A stretch of DNA of 64,000 bases from Verrucomicrobiaceae bacterium (GTDB taxonomy: Bacteria > Verrucomicrobiota > Verrucomicrobiia > Verrucomicrobiales > Verrucomicrobiaceae): NCBI GenBank assembly GCA_016795485.1, contig JAEUHM010000021.1:185923-249922 (forward strand). The letters are read 5' to 3'. Under the pieces are notes generated by a model, which had not been told where the DNA came from, ran no database searches, and saw nothing but the letters and a program-made list of their open reading frames with translations. Shown piece by piece: positions 46,801 to 55,973 of the stretch. Made by a program: the position numbers and the translations under genes. Every line of letters begins with the position of its first letter. Within the stretch, counting starts at the first letter, position 1.

Positions 46801-48012
46801 ACCAAGAGCGGCAGCCTCTCCATCCACGATGAAGACGGCAAGGAACTCGAGAGCCACAAGCTCGTCTTGGGTTCTGTCATCAGCGTCGAAGACGGCGGCA
46901 AGGTCAAGAAAGGCCAGCAAATCGTCACATGGGATCCCTACAACGTGCCCATCATCACCGAGAAGTCGGGTAAGATCGAGTTCCGCGACATGCTCTCCGG
47001 GGTTACCATCACCAAGGAGAAGAATGATGCAACGGGCGCAGAAGAGACCGTGGTCATCGAGCACAAAGAAGACCTGCACCCGCAGATCGTTATCGTTGAT
47101 CCGAAGACTCATGAAGCAGTAGGCTCATACGCCATCCCTGCAGGGGCTCACCTTGCAGTGAAGAACAACGAGAAAGTCGAGGCTGGTACCACCATCGCCA
47201 AGACGCCACGTAAGGCATCCAAGACCAAAGACATCACCGGCGGTCTTCCTCGTGTGGCCGAGCTCTTCGAAGCACGGAAGCCAAAGGACGCTTGCGAGAT
47301 TGCCCGCATCGACGGAACCGTCGAAATCGGTGGCCTTGTTCGCGGTAAGCGCCGCGTGTTCGTCACCGATCCGAAGACGGGCCAGCAGGAAGAGCACCTT
47401 ATTCCACGTCAGAAGCACATCCTTGTGTTCAATGGCGACCACGTCACCAAAGGCGACCAACTTACGGACGGACCTGTCGTTCCGCACGAGATCCTAGAGA
47501 TCCTTGGACCTCAGGCCCTTCGTGAACACCTCGTCAACGAAGTTCAGGAAGTGTATCGCGCCCAGGGTGTGGAGATCAACGACAAGCACGTTGAGATCAT
47601 CATCCGCCAGATGCTTCGTAAGGTGAAAATCACCGATCCGGGTGACACTGACTTCCTCTGGGGAGATCAAGTCGATCGCACCGAGTTCGAGCGCGAGAAC
47701 GAGCGTGTTGTCGAGAACGGTGGAAAGCCAGCCGAGGCCGAACCAGTGCTGCTTGGTATTACCAAGGCATCTCTGGAGACCGAAAGCTTCATTTCTGCTG
47801 CTTCCTTCCAAGACACCACCCGCGTGCTGACCGAAGCAGCCACTCTGTGCAAGAGCGACATGCTCCGCGGCTTCAAGGAAAACGTCATCATGGGTCACCT
47901 CATCCCTGCAGGCACCGGCTTCATCAAGAACCGCAACTTCGAAGTGTTCGAGACGGAGAAACCCGTCTTCAGCACCAAAGGTGGCGACGATGAAGATGAG
48001 TTGGTCGGCTAA
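43870..48012 (+). CDS. rpoC: DNA-directed RNA polymerase subunit beta-prime
   Basis: 1380 residues. The N-terminal zinc finger is [20 protein letters not shown]. The catalytic Mg loop is [17 protein letters not shown], and the clamp region has [20 protein letters not shown]. The second zinc site begins [13 protein letters not shown], followed by [20 protein letters not shown] of the trigger-loop region. Together with rpoB it forms the active centre of RNA polymerase. The acidic C-terminus ([10 protein letters not shown]) is followed by a strong terminator. Confidence 0.98.
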   Translation: MSIESNLKEVFGETSRGENFDLVSISIASPERIRSWSSGEVKNPETINYRTFKPEKGGLFCERIFGPTRDWECACGKYKRIKHKGVICDRCGVEVTLSRVRRERMGHIELAVPVTHIWFYKCMPSRIGLMLDMTARSLERVIYYEDYIVIDPGSTPLQRAQLLTEVELRDAEDQYGPETFRVGMGAEAIRELFSQINLVNMIKDLEAAMEKTRSKQVRKKLAKRLKLAQGFSESHGRPEWMIMEVLPVIPPDLRPLVPLEGGRFATSDLNDLYRRVINRNNRLKNLLQLRTPDVIIRNEKRMLQEAVDALFDNGRHGRAVTGAGNRPLKSLSDMLKGKSGRFRQNLLGKRVDYSGRSVIVIGPDLKLSQCGLPKKMALVLFEPFIIRRLKEMGLVHTVRSAKKMIERRTPEVWDILEEVTKGHPVLLNRAPTLHRLSIQAFEPVLIEGEAIRVHPLVCTAYNADFDGDQMAVHVPLSIEAQMEARLLMLAPNNIFSPSSGKPVNTPSQDIPLGCYFLTYLREVGQNDTKNGKKIQLPMFNDASEVEFAVSEGKVELNQKVLFRNPDFGSSGRIYGDPSKAHIETTAGRVRFNEIWPEKLGFINQTVGKKQISDIIWRCFQTVGQRETVAALDRLKQLGFREASRSGCSIGITDMMIPGSKVNALGAAYKEIEVVEGQYRRGIITNGERNQKVIDIWTKTGDQVADELFRTIEFNEGKKHHNPLYVMVTSGARGNRTQIKQLGGMRGLMAKPSGEIIERPITSNFREGLSVLEYFISTHGARKGLADTALKTADSGYMTRKLVDVSQDVIVTIEDCGTVNGITLSSIYQGDEEVVDLKTRIYGRVSCETVHNPVDKSIIVAPGTLVLEKEAAALAKIGVEKLKIRSVLTCESKRGCCAKCYGLQLATQRMARIGEAVGIIAAQSIGEPGTQLTMRTFHVGGVAVGAFKQPFIITKNAGILRYNDLRIVQSVEGTWIALTKSGSLSIHDEDGKELESHKLVLGSVISVEDGGKVKKGQQIVTWDPYNVPIITEKSGKIEFRDMLSGVTITKEKNDATGAEETVVIEHKEDLHPQIVIVDPKTHEAVGSYAIPAGAHLAVKNNEKVEAGTTIAKTPRKASKTKDITGGLPRVAELFEARKPKDACEIARIDGTVEIGGLVRGKRRVFVTDPKTGQQEEHLIPRQKHILVFNGDHVTKGDQLTDGPVVPHEILEILGPQALREHLVNEVQEVYRAQGVEINDKHVEIIIRQMLRKVKITDPGDTDFLWGDQVDRTEFERENERVVENGGKPAEAEPVLLGITKASLETESFISAASFQDTTRVLTEAATLCKSDMLRGFKENVIMGHLIPAGTGFIKNRNFEVFETEKPVFSTKGGDDEDELVG

Positions 48013-48035
48013 CTGAGCCCCTAAAACCATTCGAG

Positions 48036-48069
48036 AACCCCTTCCACCGCAAGGTGAGAAGGGGTTTTT
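48036..48069 (+). terminator. Rho-independent terminator after rpoC
   Basis: AACCCCTTCCACC (48036-48048) pairs with GGTGAGAAGGGGT (48053-48065), interrupted by one mismatch, with a GCAA tetraloop, then TTTTTG. It ends the tuf/secE/rpl/rpoBC transcript. Confidence 0.92.
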
Positions 48070-48241
48070 GTTGGTGCGGCCCAAGCAGGAGGAAGCTCAA
48101 TCAAGCTCGTCGTGGCAGGCGATGCCATTTTTGATCCATCGGCCTGTAGCCAAGTAAAATCCAGCCTTCCAGTCCCTCCACGGTTCACTCCGGGACTCGA
48201 ATCGGACGACCGGAAAAGGGAACAGGAAAGTCGGGATGCCT

Positions 48242-48535
48242 TTCCAGCTCGTCCGACAACACCTCCGGAGACTCCGGCAGTCCTTCCAGCTCGTCCGACA
48301 GCACCCCCGGAGACTCCGGTAGTCCTTCCAGCTCGTCCGGCAACACCCCCGGAGACTCCGACAGTCCTTCCAGCTCGTCCGGCAACACCCCAGGAGACTC
48401 CGGCGGTCCTTCCAGCTTGTCCGGCAACACCCCCGGAGACTCCGACAGTCCTTTCAGTTCGTCCGACAGCACCTCCTGAGACTCCGGAGGTCCTTGCCGA
48501 TGATCCGACGAGGCATACCGAGACTCCGGAACCGT
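48242..48535 (+). repeat. 42-bp minisatellite, six good units plus degenerate ends
   Basis: Units of 42 bases start at 48242, 48284, 48326, 48368, 48410 and 48452, with a diverged seventh at 48494. The core is TTCCAGCTCGTCCG, then CGGAGACTCCG. Because 42 is a multiple of three, several frames stay open on both strands: the plus strand (48112-48585) reads Pro/Thr-rich units like PARPATPPETP, the minus strand (48472-48185) reads acidic units like ESPGVLPDELEGL. No start signal, signal peptide or known domain favours either, so no gene is called. Contiguous units with no spacers exclude CRISPR. The rest of the 48.07-48.78 kb gap shows nothing else but the palindrome noted below. Confidence 0.85.
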
Positions 48536-48715
48536 TTTCCGACGACCAGAAAACCGTCTCGGAGCAACCCCTCCCCCTGCCCTAATCGCCGGCCCGCCTG
48601 TGAAGAAAAATTAGCTCCGGCTTCAGCCCAATCGAGTATGTCAGAAAGTTTGTTGGAACGGAGCTAACGCATATCAAAAGATGAACACCGACATGCGACC
48701 AATTTACTTGCAGTA

Positions 48716-48989
48716 GTCCGAGCACCCGCGGGTGCGAGCGAGATTGTGTCGATTCTGACGTTAGCTAGGCTCACATTATGATCCGAAATCTGTTTCTGCT
48801 GCTTGCTCTCATGATCACCGGTCTTCTTCACGCCGATGAACGCATCTACGAACTGCGTATTTACACCTGCAATGAGGGCAGGTTACCCGACTTGCTGAAG
48901 CGCTTCAGGGACCATACCTGCAAGCTGTTTGAGAAGCATGGCATGGAGAACATTGGCTACTGGGTGCCTGTGGATAAGGAGAATGGCAG
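48716..48989 (+). repeat. Inverted duplication, intact copy (NIPSNAP gene promoter and 5' end)
   Basis: About 270 bases, including the sequence upstream of the NIPSNAP gene and its first ~70 codons, recur in inverted orientation at about 57485-57757. Long blocks are identical, for example TGACGTTAGCTAGGCTCACA before the ATG. The two arms enclose about 8.5 kb. Confidence 0.9.
48722..48735 (+). promoter_or_regulatory. Perfect 14-bp palindrome upstream of the NIPSNAP gene
   Basis: GCACCCGCGGGTGC is fully self-complementary and lies about 43 bases before the ATG at 48778. The inverted pseudogene copy has lost the symmetry (ACACGGGTGC remains). It may be an operator or a small hairpin. Confidence 0.35.
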
Positions 48990-49536
48990 TGACACCACCT
49001 TGATTTACGTTCTGGCTCACAAGAGCCGTGAAGCGGCAAAGGCTTCCTTTGCTGCTTTCGGGGCTGATCCGGAATGGCAGGCAGCGCGTAAGGCGAGTGA
49101 GGCCAATGGTAAGATTTTGGCCAAGGCACCGGAATCAATCTTCATGAAGCCAACGGATTATTCTCCCGCTATCAAGACAGGCGAGGGTGCCTCTCCACGC
49201 GTGTTTGAGATGAGAACCTACACCTGCAATGACGGCAAACTGGATGCTCTCCACGCTCGCTTCCGCAATCACACGATGAAACTCTTTAGCAAGCAGGGCA
49301 TGACCCACATCGCCTATTGGCAGCCGGTGGATGAAGACAAGGGAGCGAGCAACAAGCTCATTTACATCCTGGCCCATCCAAGCAAGCAGGCAGGGTTGGA
49401 TGCCTTCACGGCCTTCCGTGCAGATCCAGACTGGATCAAGGCAAAGTCAGAAAGCGAGAAAGACGGGTCTCTCACCATCCAAGATGGTGTCAAATCTGTC
49501 TACATGACCGCCACAGATTTTTCACAGATCAAGTAG
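48778..49536 (+). CDS. Secreted NIPSNAP-family protein with two tandem NIPSNAP domains
   Basis: 252 residues. A signal peptide ([19 protein letters not shown]) is followed by two similar ~105-residue domains. Domain 1 begins [20 protein letters not shown] and domain 2 [20 protein letters not shown]; each ends with an FMKPTDYSP- or [13 protein letters not shown] segment. NIPSNAP domains are ferredoxin-like alpha+beta barrels of unknown biochemical role and are common as secreted proteins in Verrucomicrobiota and Planctomycetota. A broken inverted copy of its 5' end lies at 57.5-57.7 kb. It is followed by a YlbF-like gene on the same strand, 32 bases away. Confidence 0.88.
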   Translation: MIRNLFLLLALMITGLLHADERIYELRIYTCNEGRLPDLLKRFRDHTCKLFEKHGMENIGYWVPVDKENGSDTTLIYVLAHKSREAAKASFAAFGADPEWQAARKASEANGKILAKAPESIFMKPTDYSPAIKTGEGASPRVFEMRTYTCNDGKLDALHARFRNHTMKLFSKQGMTHIAYWQPVDEDKGASNKLIYILAHPSKQAGLDAFTAFRADPDWIKAKSESEKDGSLTIQDGVKSVYMTATDFSQIK

Positions 49537-49568
49537 CGCATCAGCCCAGGGCTGGTAGGCTCGCCTCC

Positions 49569-49970
49569 ATGACTCCATTGATTGAAGAGCGCCTCAAAGC
49601 GCTGTGTGTTGCGATTGCTGAAGATTCCGAACTCCAAGGCGCCCGGTCGAAAGCCGAGGCCTTTCTTGCGGATGAAGAGGGAGTGGATCTTTATCGTGAA
49701 CTGATGACAAAGTCCCGCGAAATGCAACACCGCCAGCATGACGGTGAGGAGATCGCGGATGAAGATGTCCAGGAACTCGTGGAGCTAAAGCATGCTGCGG
49801 ATCATCACGCAGGCATCAAGTCCTTTCATGAAGCCCAAGACGTTCTCCAGGGCGTGGCAGAGATGGTGAGTGCCTTCGTCAGCAAGACTCTGGAGAGTGG
49901 TGAGGTGCCGACCAAAGAGGAAGTGATGAATCAAGGCGGCTGTGGTGAAGGTTGCGGCTGTCACCATTGA
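49569..49970 (+). CDS. YlbF/YmcA-family protein with Cys/His-rich C-terminus
   Basis: 133 residues, almost all helical. The core resembles the YlbF/YmcA (Com_YlbF, DUF964) fold, including AEDSELQGARSKAEAFLADE and KSFHEAQDVLQGVAEMVSAF. The tail GGCGEGCGCHH has three Cys and two His and could bind a metal or an iron-sulfur cluster. In Bacillus, YlbF and YmcA act with YaaT as a cluster-carrying complex that influences RNA processing by RNase Y; whether the same holds here is unknown. The gene may be cotranscribed with the NIPSNAP gene. No YmcA or YaaT partner is visible nearby. Confidence 0.75.
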   Translation: MTPLIEERLKALCVAIAEDSELQGARSKAEAFLADEEGVDLYRELMTKSREMQHRQHDGEEIADEDVQELVELKHAADHHAGIKSFHEAQDVLQGVAEMVSAFVSKTLESGEVPTKEEVMNQGGCGEGCGCHH

Positions 49971-50002
49971 GCGGCGGCTTCTGTTTTCTTGCGAGTTTTG
50001 CT

Positions 50003-50608
50003 TTAGCGAGCAGCGGGTTTTGCCGCTGAGTCATCTTTCTTTGGCTCAGCGGCTGCTTTGTTCTCTGGAGCAGGTGCCGCAGGGGATTTCTCTTTGGGCC
50101 CTTCGGCTTGGACCCACTTGAAGGTGCCTTCTTTCTCGCCGGGAATCTCTACCCACTCGCCTTTGTACGCTTTGGCGATGGCCTGCTTCCAGTTCTCTTG
50201 CTGAATGTCGAAAACCGTCATCTCCCGCTTCCTAGCTTCTTCTCTCATGAGCAACGTGCGGTCATCGTTCTCTTCCTGAACGGCTTGTTTGACTCGCTCA
50301 CCCCATTTTCCGCCTGGAACTTCCCGAACGTGGAGTAGTCCGCGGTGATCTTCTCCGACGAGACGATTGTTCTTAAGCTCCTGAATCTCTGAACTGCGAT
50401 TCCGCCTCCGTTCCGCAGCTTCCGCGATCGTTTTGGCCTTTTCCGCATCCTTTGGCGCATCTCCCGTGAACTGGTAGACATCCAGGCGCATGTTGAGGTT
50501 CACTTCGAGTGGCTCTGGTGTCGCAAGATTAACATCCGGGAGCTTGCAACTCCCGAGCGATAGCCCGGCGATCACGGTTAACGCCATCCTATTCACTTGC
50601 TTCAGCAT
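50003..50608 (-). CDS. Lipoprotein fusing YnbE-like and YdbL-like (DUF1318) domains
   Basis: 201 residues from ATG 50608, which gives a lipoprotein signal ending LSLGSC. The short segment after it, PDVNLATPEPLEVNLNMRLD, matches the YnbE pattern (Pro-rich, then NxNMxI/L). Residues ~60-160 match YdbL/DUF1318: LKNNRLVGEDHRGLLHVRE, VKQAVQEENDDRTLLMREEA and a GEWVEIPGE end. The tail is Ala/Lys/Glu/Pro-rich. In E. coli ynbE and ydbL are separate genes behind ydbH; here they are one protein whose gene starts inside the last codons of the YdbH-like gene. The outer-membrane lipoprotein would complete a periplasm-spanning bridge. Confidence 0.8.
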   Translation of the reverse strand: MLKQVNRMALTVIAGLSLGSCKLPDVNLATPEPLEVNLNMRLDVYQFTGDAPKDAEKAKTIAEAAERRRNRSSEIQELKNNRLVGEDHRGLLHVREVPGGKWGERVKQAVQEENDDRTLLMREEARKREMTVFDIQQENWKQAIAKAYKGEWVEIPGEKEGTFKWVQAEGPKEKSPAAPAPENKAAAEPKKDDSAAKPAAR

Positions 50609-53600
50609 TTGAGGCTTTCTTCTTGTCCACTTTCCAGCGGTGGTCATACACATTGACGTCTATGTTGCGCGTTCCGTGCGGTCCTCTCAAGCGAAGATAT
50701 CCGCGTCCTTCTCGTCCGTAAAACCGTGCTTTTGCCTCCGCTTTATCGTAGTCGAAGTCTCTTACCGTCTCGATTCCTATACGAGTGAGGTCTTGAATAT
50801 AGCCTTCAATGTCCAAAGGAATAGCCTTGATGGCATCATTGAGCGTGGTGATGGAAAACTTGCCGGGACTAGTGCCTGTTAGAGATAAATCCGTCTGAAA
50901 AACCTCGGACATGTTGCCAAGTGCAACGACGGAAGCGTCCATCTTGCCATCTAGAAAAAGATAAGTGGGCGTGAGTTTCTCGGTGATCTCGGTGGTCTTT
51001 ACTCCAGTCCCGGTGATCCAGCCATCCCAACTGAAGGTTGAGTCGTTGTAGATGTTAAATGCACCGTTCACGTAGCCCTCATACGCTGCTCCGCCAAACT
51101 GGCCGTATATGCCTGCGGCATCGTAGGTCACACTCAAGTGGCATTTCTCCATGTGCAGTTGCTTGTAACGAATCACGTCTACCTGGAAAGTCTCGGTCAG
51201 GTTGTTATCCATCTGTTTGTGAGGAAGGTTAAACAGCACGTGACCTCTGAGGTTCTGGAACTCCAACTTGATGTCCTCCCAAGTGTAATTGTCTCCGGGA
51301 ATCTTCAACTCCGCCTCAAACTTCCCCTGATTCAGCTTCGTCTCGAAGCTAAAGGGGAATGGGCGCGGGATTCCAGCAAGAGGTACGCCCTTGGGCGCTA
51401 TCACCAGGTTTCCACCAGTCACTGCTAGCGTATCAAGCGTCCACGAGGCGTCTCCCGGCGGCCCGTGGATTTGATCTTGCTGGGCCACTGCCGTTTCCTT
51501 GACGAAGTTATCGTCGTTCGAGACGATTCGTGGAGGTGGAGTGTCGTCTGGAAGTTCGCCTGCCGCGTATTTGCGATAGTAGTCGATGTACCAGAACAAA
51601 TCTTCGCCGACCATGAGTGTTGGGCTGATGACTTCAACCTTGTCGATCCGACCCTTCAGAAGTCCATCCAGCGTGAAGTGAATGAAAACGGTATTCATGA
51701 TGGCGACATCTCGGTACGCATCAAATGGTGAGGCTAGGTAAAGCTGGCTGAGTTCAATCTTTTGCGGCTCCAGACGGCCGATCAGTTCGGTGGGTGCCAA
51801 TGGCATGTCCTTGCCTGTGTAATCCAAAGAGAACTTCACGGATGGCAATCCTGGCACAAGCTTGTGCAGCGTGATGGAGTTGCCCTTGAGTTCCAAATCG
51901 TCAATGCGCCAGCCTTTCATGCTGTCCGCAGCACTTGCGGTCTTTGGCGCGGCTGTGTCGGTGGATGCGGGCGGCATGGTGAGCCGCCTCAGCACGTCGT
52001 TCACATCTATCTCAGAGCCTTTGACGGTCAGTTGGTTGACTCGCTTGTTCGTGATCAGTTCCTTGAGTGAAAAAGCGGCAGATATCTCATCAACAGACGC
52101 CACCGGCACTTCAGTAAACTCAGGTGCTCTAACGGAAAGCTTGGTTAACTTGATCGTCTCCGCGCCATTGACCGAGGTTGCCTCCACGCCTCCGCGAATA
52201 TGCATCCGCTGTGCCATGTCGTAGGCAAACTCAACGTTGGGTGCCGCTAACCGAAACTCACCCACCTTTACTTCATCAGTGGGAGTGGTCTTTGGTGCTT
52301 CGGCGATTGCGGTTGGTTTCGATGGTTTGAGAAAAGTTGTGTTTTCAGGTGTTAGCTTCAGAAAAGGAAGGTCCAGAAGAACTTTCTCAATGCGCTTCTC
52401 TTTAAGCCAATGATTTGGCACTACTTCCAGCTCTGCTTTGGTCAACTTGGCCAGGGCTTCCAGGGGTTGGAGCTTGTCTTGCGGGTGTTCAGCAAAGACG
52501 CCGTCTCGAAGAGTCAATGTTTGCGGTGAGTTGGAGATCAAACCTTCTCGGCCATACTGAAGGTCCTTCAGTTTGGCACTCACGGTCACTTTTCCTTCAG
52601 CGGGGATGCGCGTTGTCCGATGAATGCTGATGACCGCATCATCGATTTCTGCCGCATTGATCTGGATGGTTAACGCCGAGCTCTCAGTGGATGCTGAGTT
52701 ATTGCTAGGCGTGATCAGCCAGTTCTCCAGATCGGCGGTCCAGTCTACTGAGGCCCCGCTTAGCTTGAGGTGCTCAATGTTTAGGCCATTTGCCTTCACC
52801 TCCAGGGCTGTTGCCTGTATGTGTCCATTGCCTGAAGGAGGTTCGACGCGTGCATTCGTTACATACAGTGCGTGCTGCCCATCCAGTGTGCCCGTGGCAG
52901 CGCTCCACTTCAGCGCGTGACCATCGGCCTCCAGAGTGGCAGTGATCCCGGGCAATCTCACTGGTGTCTTACCCAAGTGAGCCGTAGGTACTTCGATTCC
53001 CTTGATGACGCTGGGCGATTGACTAGCGGGGGCAGGCTGAGTCAGCCATTCCTGCACGGTGGTGATGAGTTTGGCATCGGCTTTGAGTGAGATCGTGGAC
53101 AGATCTACTTTGCTCATACGCAAAATGCCGTCTGAGCCAGATAGACTACCCTCCACCTCCATTCTTGGAGCGTGAAGCTCACCGTCAGTCGTTTTAAGAT
53201 TTCGCACGGTGGTGGTGAAATGCTCCACGGATGGCTTGGACAAGTCACTCAGATTCAAGTTAGTGATTTCTTGATCAATAACTGCTGAGATGGAGGGGAC
53301 ATCCTCCGATCCTTCGAGCTTCACCGTGGTGTTCGCCAGCTTGATCGAGTCGAATCGCACCGGGCGGGACGAAGTCGATGTGTTGGTTCCACCAGAACCT
53401 CTCAAATCAGCAAGCTTGAGCGAGACTTGTGCATCATTCACCATCAGCGCGCCGAGGTCTCCCGCAGTGAGCTTCCTCCAATCCGCTTTCCATGTGGCAG
53501 TTGGCAAGCGCACCATCTCACCTCCGCTTTTCAGGTCTTTGACCACAAGATCACGCACTTGGACACGCTGCAGATCCAGATTCAGCTCACTCAACTCAAC

Positions 53601-53786
53601 CTTCACCGGCAGTGGCACACGGTTCAGCACCCATTGTGCCACGGTGGTTTGGTGATTCCACGCCCACCACAGCCCGATGGCAAGCATTGTCACACCAACC
53701 AGAGTCAACGCACCACTCCACAGCAGAAGCCGCTTCCACAGCGACCGTTTGGGCCGCTCTGGCTTGGGCGTAGGAGCATCGGACAT
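50589..53786 (-). CDS. YdbH-like AsmA-family protein, candidate intermembrane phospholipid carrier
   Basis: 1065 residues from ATG 53786; a longer frame upstream lacks any anchor. A Lys/Pro-rich cytoplasmic start (APTPKPERPKRSLWKR) precedes one membrane span (LLLWSGALTLVGVTMLAIGL). The rest is a long beta-rich periplasmic region; the late part includes RGHVLFNLPHKQMDNNLTET, SLTGTSPGKFSITTLNDAIK and GREGRGYLRLRGP. The context decides the call: the next gene is a YnbE/YdbL fusion, reproducing the E. coli ydbH-ynbE-ydbL operon, whose products move phospholipids between membranes. Sequence similarity to YdbH itself is modest by eye, so the generic AsmA-like label is safe and YdbH is inferred. It is 20 bases longer than the lipoprotein's start. 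Confidence 0.75.
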   Translation of the reverse strand: MSDAPTPKPERPKRSLWKRLLLWSGALTLVGVTMLAIGLWWAWNHQTTVAQWVLNRVPLPVKVELSELNLDLQRVQVRDLVVKDLKSGGEMVRLPTATWKADWRKLTAGDLGALMVNDAQVSLKLADLRGSGGTNTSTSSRPVRFDSIKLANTTVKLEGSEDVPSISAVIDQEITNLNLSDLSKPSVEHFTTTVRNLKTTDGELHAPRMEVEGSLSGSDGILRMSKVDLSTISLKADAKLITTVQEWLTQPAPASQSPSVIKGIEVPTAHLGKTPVRLPGITATLEADGHALKWSAATGTLDGQHALYVTNARVEPPSGNGHIQATALEVKANGLNIEHLKLSGASVDWTADLENWLITPSNNSASTESSALTIQINAAEIDDAVISIHRTTRIPAEGKVTVSAKLKDLQYGREGLISNSPQTLTLRDGVFAEHPQDKLQPLEALAKLTKAELEVVPNHWLKEKRIEKVLLDLPFLKLTPENTTFLKPSKPTAIAEAPKTTPTDEVKVGEFRLAAPNVEFAYDMAQRMHIRGGVEATSVNGAETIKLTKLSVRAPEFTEVPVASVDEISAAFSLKELITNKRVNQLTVKGSEIDVNDVLRRLTMPPASTDTAAPKTASAADSMKGWRIDDLELKGNSITLHKLVPGLPSVKFSLDYTGKDMPLAPTELIGRLEPQKIELSQLYLASPFDAYRDVAIMNTVFIHFTLDGLLKGRIDKVEVISPTLMVGEDLFWYIDYYRKYAAGELPDDTPPPRIVSNDDNFVKETAVAQQDQIHGPPGDASWTLDTLAVTGGNLVIAPKGVPLAGIPRPFPFSFETKLNQGKFEAELKIPGDNYTWEDIKLEFQNLRGHVLFNLPHKQMDNNLTETFQVDVIRYKQLHMEKCHLSVTYDAAGIYGQFGGAAYEGYVNGAFNIYNDSTFSWDGWITGTGVKTTEITEKLTPTYLFLDGKMDASVVALGNMSEVFQTDLSLTGTSPGKFSITTLNDAIKAIPLDIEGYIQDLTRIGIETVRDFDYDKAEAKARFYGREGRGYLRLRGPHGTRNIDVNVYDHRWKVDKKKASNAEASE

Positions 53787-53914
53787 GGTGACGATGCTAC
53801 TCCGTGGCGCAGAAATCGCAAAGTTTGCGTGATTCTTTAACGTTGGTGCGGCTCGGGCTTGAAGGGGGCCGCTTTGGGTGTAAACCGGAGTCACTCTGTT
53901 CCGTTCGTTCTGTC

Positions 53915-54505
53915 ATGAAGACTCCTTTTCGCTCTCTCGCTCTCCTGCTTGCCATGAGTGGCAGCGTATTGCTGGCAGATGACGTGGAGGACGCCATCCA
54001 GGCGGCGCTCACGGCTTACAAAGCGGGTAAGGCAGTTGAAGCAGGTGACTTGCTGAAGAAGGCGGGAGACTTGATTGATGAGAAGACGGGCAACTCTCTC
54101 AGCGCGGTGCTGCCAGACATGATCGGCGACTTCAAAGGCGGACGCATCACGACGAAAGACCTGGACGGCGTTGGTGGTGGCAAGGCCACCGAGCGCAACT
54201 ACCGCAAGGGGGACAAAGAAGACCCAAAGTCCATCACGGCTTCCGTATCGGTCATCGCCAACTCGCCGACACTGAACCAAATCTCCACCTTTCTGGCCAA
54301 TCCAGCCCTCGGGGCGCTGCTTGGTGCCAAGCCCAAGTCCGTGGGTGGGAACACCGCAATGTTCATCGGCAAAGAAGGGCTCCTACAGATGTCCGTTGGC
54401 GGCAAGTTCCTCGTCACAGTGCGCGGAAAGAAGTGCTCTGAGGATCAACTCGCACAGCTCGCGGGTGGTGTGAATCTGGACATGCTCGCCAAACTCGCGA
54501 AGTAA
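53915..54505 (+). CDS. Secreted protein of unknown function
   Basis: 196 residues from ATG 53915. A signal peptide (MKTPFRSLALLLAMSGSVLLA) is followed by helices EDAIQAALTAYKAGKAVEAG and DLLKKAGDLIDEKTGNSLSA. The C-terminal half has GGNTAMFIGKEGLLQMSVGG and VTVRGKKCSEDQLAQLAG, a small beta-rich module. I do not recognise the family. It is divergent from the YdbH-like gene (128 bases between starts), so they may share a control region, and it precedes the beta-CASP nuclease. A periplasmic role is likely. Confidence 0.7.
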   Translation: MKTPFRSLALLLAMSGSVLLADDVEDAIQAALTAYKAGKAVEAGDLLKKAGDLIDEKTGNSLSAVLPDMIGDFKGGRITTKDLDGVGGGKATERNYRKGDKEDPKSITASVSVIANSPTLNQISTFLANPALGALLGAKPKSVGGNTAMFIGKEGLLQMSVGGKFLVTVRGKKCSEDQLAQLAGGVNLDMLAKLAK

Positions 54506-54559
54506 GCCGTTCATTCACTGCTCGACGAAATGCCCGCTGCTCGCTAGCCTGCGAGCACC

Positions 54560-55960
54560 ATGAAAATCCAGTTTTGCGGTGCGGCAGGCACTACGACGGG
54601 CTCCCAACATTTGATCGAAGTCAACGGCCAGCGGATCTTGCTGGATTGCGGCCTTTATCAGGGCCGGCGGAACGAGGCTTTAGAGCGCAATCGTCATTTT
54701 CCGTTCGATGCGGCCAAGATCGATTGCGTGGTGCTCTCGCACTGCCACATCGATCACAGCGGCAATCTGCCTAACCTCGTAAAGCAAGGTTTCAACGGCA
54801 ACATCTACGCTACCCCGGCCACTCGCGACCTCTGCAGCATCATGCTGCCAGACTCCGCCAAGATCCAGGAAGGCGATGTGGAATGGCTCAACAAGAAGCG
54901 CAAGAAGACCGGCGAGCCCTTGCTGGAGCCAACTTACACCAATGCAGACGCTGAAAGGACAATCGGGCTGTTTGTGACGGTAGGCTATCACCGGCCTATG
55001 CATATTGCTGATGGCGTGAAGCTCACGTTCATTGATGCCGGGCACGTGCTTGGCTCTGCTCAGGTTGTTCTCGATATCAACGATCACGATACTGGGAACC
55101 AACGTCGACTTCTGTTCTCAGGTGACGTTGGGCGCCCTAACAACGATCTACTCAATGATGCAGAGCCCTGTGATGGTGTGGACTTCTTGGTCATGGAGAG
55201 CACGTACGGAGGGAGACATCACGAGTTGGCTGCCCACACGTCAGATCGCATCTGCGAAATCATTAACGATGCGTTGGAGCGTCGTGGAAAGGTTATCATC
55301 CCCGCATTCGCCGTGGAGAGGACCCAGCAGTTGCTGCTTACGTTGGACCGGTTGAGACATGAGGGTTGTCTGCCCTTTGTGGCTACGTTTGTAGACAGTC
55401 CGCTTGCAGTCGATGCCACCAACATCTTCCGACTTCATCTGGATGCGATGAAACCCACCGTGGGGCAGGCCATCTACACCAAAGATGATCCGTTTGGCTT
55501 TGATGGGCTGGAGCTCGTGCGTGACAGACGTGACTCACAGGAGCTCAATCACCTCAAAGGCCCCGCCATCATCATTTCTGCTTCCGGCATGGCTGAGAAC
55601 GGCCGCATCCTGCATCACCTGCGGAACAACATCCAGAATCCGAACAACACCATCCTGTTTGTCGGCTATTGCGCGGAGAACACCTTGGGTTGGAAGCTGC
55701 GAAATGGCTTCGAGAAGGTGAATATCCTGGGAGATGAGTTTGCCGTACGTGCCAAGATCGAGATCCTGGACAGCTTCTCTGGCCATGCGGACCACAATGA
55801 GATGTTAGGCTGGTTTAGCCGGGTAGGCGGTGCCAAAGAACGTGTCTTCCTCGTCCACGGAGAGCGGGAGCGCTCACAGATCTTGTGTGATGCCGTTCAG
55901 CAGGCGCATCCCGCCGGTAAGGTCGAAGTCGCGCGGTTGCTTCAGCAGGAAACCCTGTAG
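54560..55960 (+). CDS. MBL-fold beta-CASP RNA metallo-hydrolase (RNA-processing exonuclease-like)
   Basis: 466 residues. The MBL motif is LSHCHIDHSGNLPNLV (HxHxDH), with AGHVLGSAQVV (later His) and LFSGDVGRPNN. The beta-CASP part has IIPAFAVERTQQLLL (motif A type), IISASGMAENGRILHHL, FVGYCAENTLGWKL and the C-terminal FSGHADHNEML. This combination is typical of CPSF73/TTHA0252-type nucleases that process RNA ends. It is complete in all catalytic positions. No KH or other added domain is present. It is likely cytoplasmic; a DNA-repair role (SNM1 type) is less likely. Confidence 0.9.
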   Translation: MKIQFCGAAGTTTGSQHLIEVNGQRILLDCGLYQGRRNEALERNRHFPFDAAKIDCVVLSHCHIDHSGNLPNLVKQGFNGNIYATPATRDLCSIMLPDSAKIQEGDVEWLNKKRKKTGEPLLEPTYTNADAERTIGLFVTVGYHRPMHIADGVKLTFIDAGHVLGSAQVVLDINDHDTGNQRRLLFSGDVGRPNNDLLNDAEPCDGVDFLVMESTYGGRHHELAAHTSDRICEIINDALERRGKVIIPAFAVERTQQLLLTLDRLRHEGCLPFVATFVDSPLAVDATNIFRLHLDAMKPTVGQAIYTKDDPFGFDGLELVRDRRDSQELNHLKGPAIIISASGMAENGRILHHLRNNIQNPNNTILFVGYCAENTLGWKLRNGFEKVNILGDEFAVRAKIEILDSFSGHADHNEMLGWFSRVGGAKERVFLVHGERERSQILCDAVQQAHPAGKVEVARLLQQETL

Positions 55961-55973
55961 TACTGGCCGGCTC

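Noticed and set aside
48242..48535. CRISPR array
   Set aside because: Units are contiguous with no spacers and no cas genes are near; it is a minisatellite.
48112..48585. Proline/threonine-rich 157-codon gene across the minisatellite
   Set aside because: Openness follows from the 42-base period; the minus strand is equally open and neither has a convincing start or a signal peptide.
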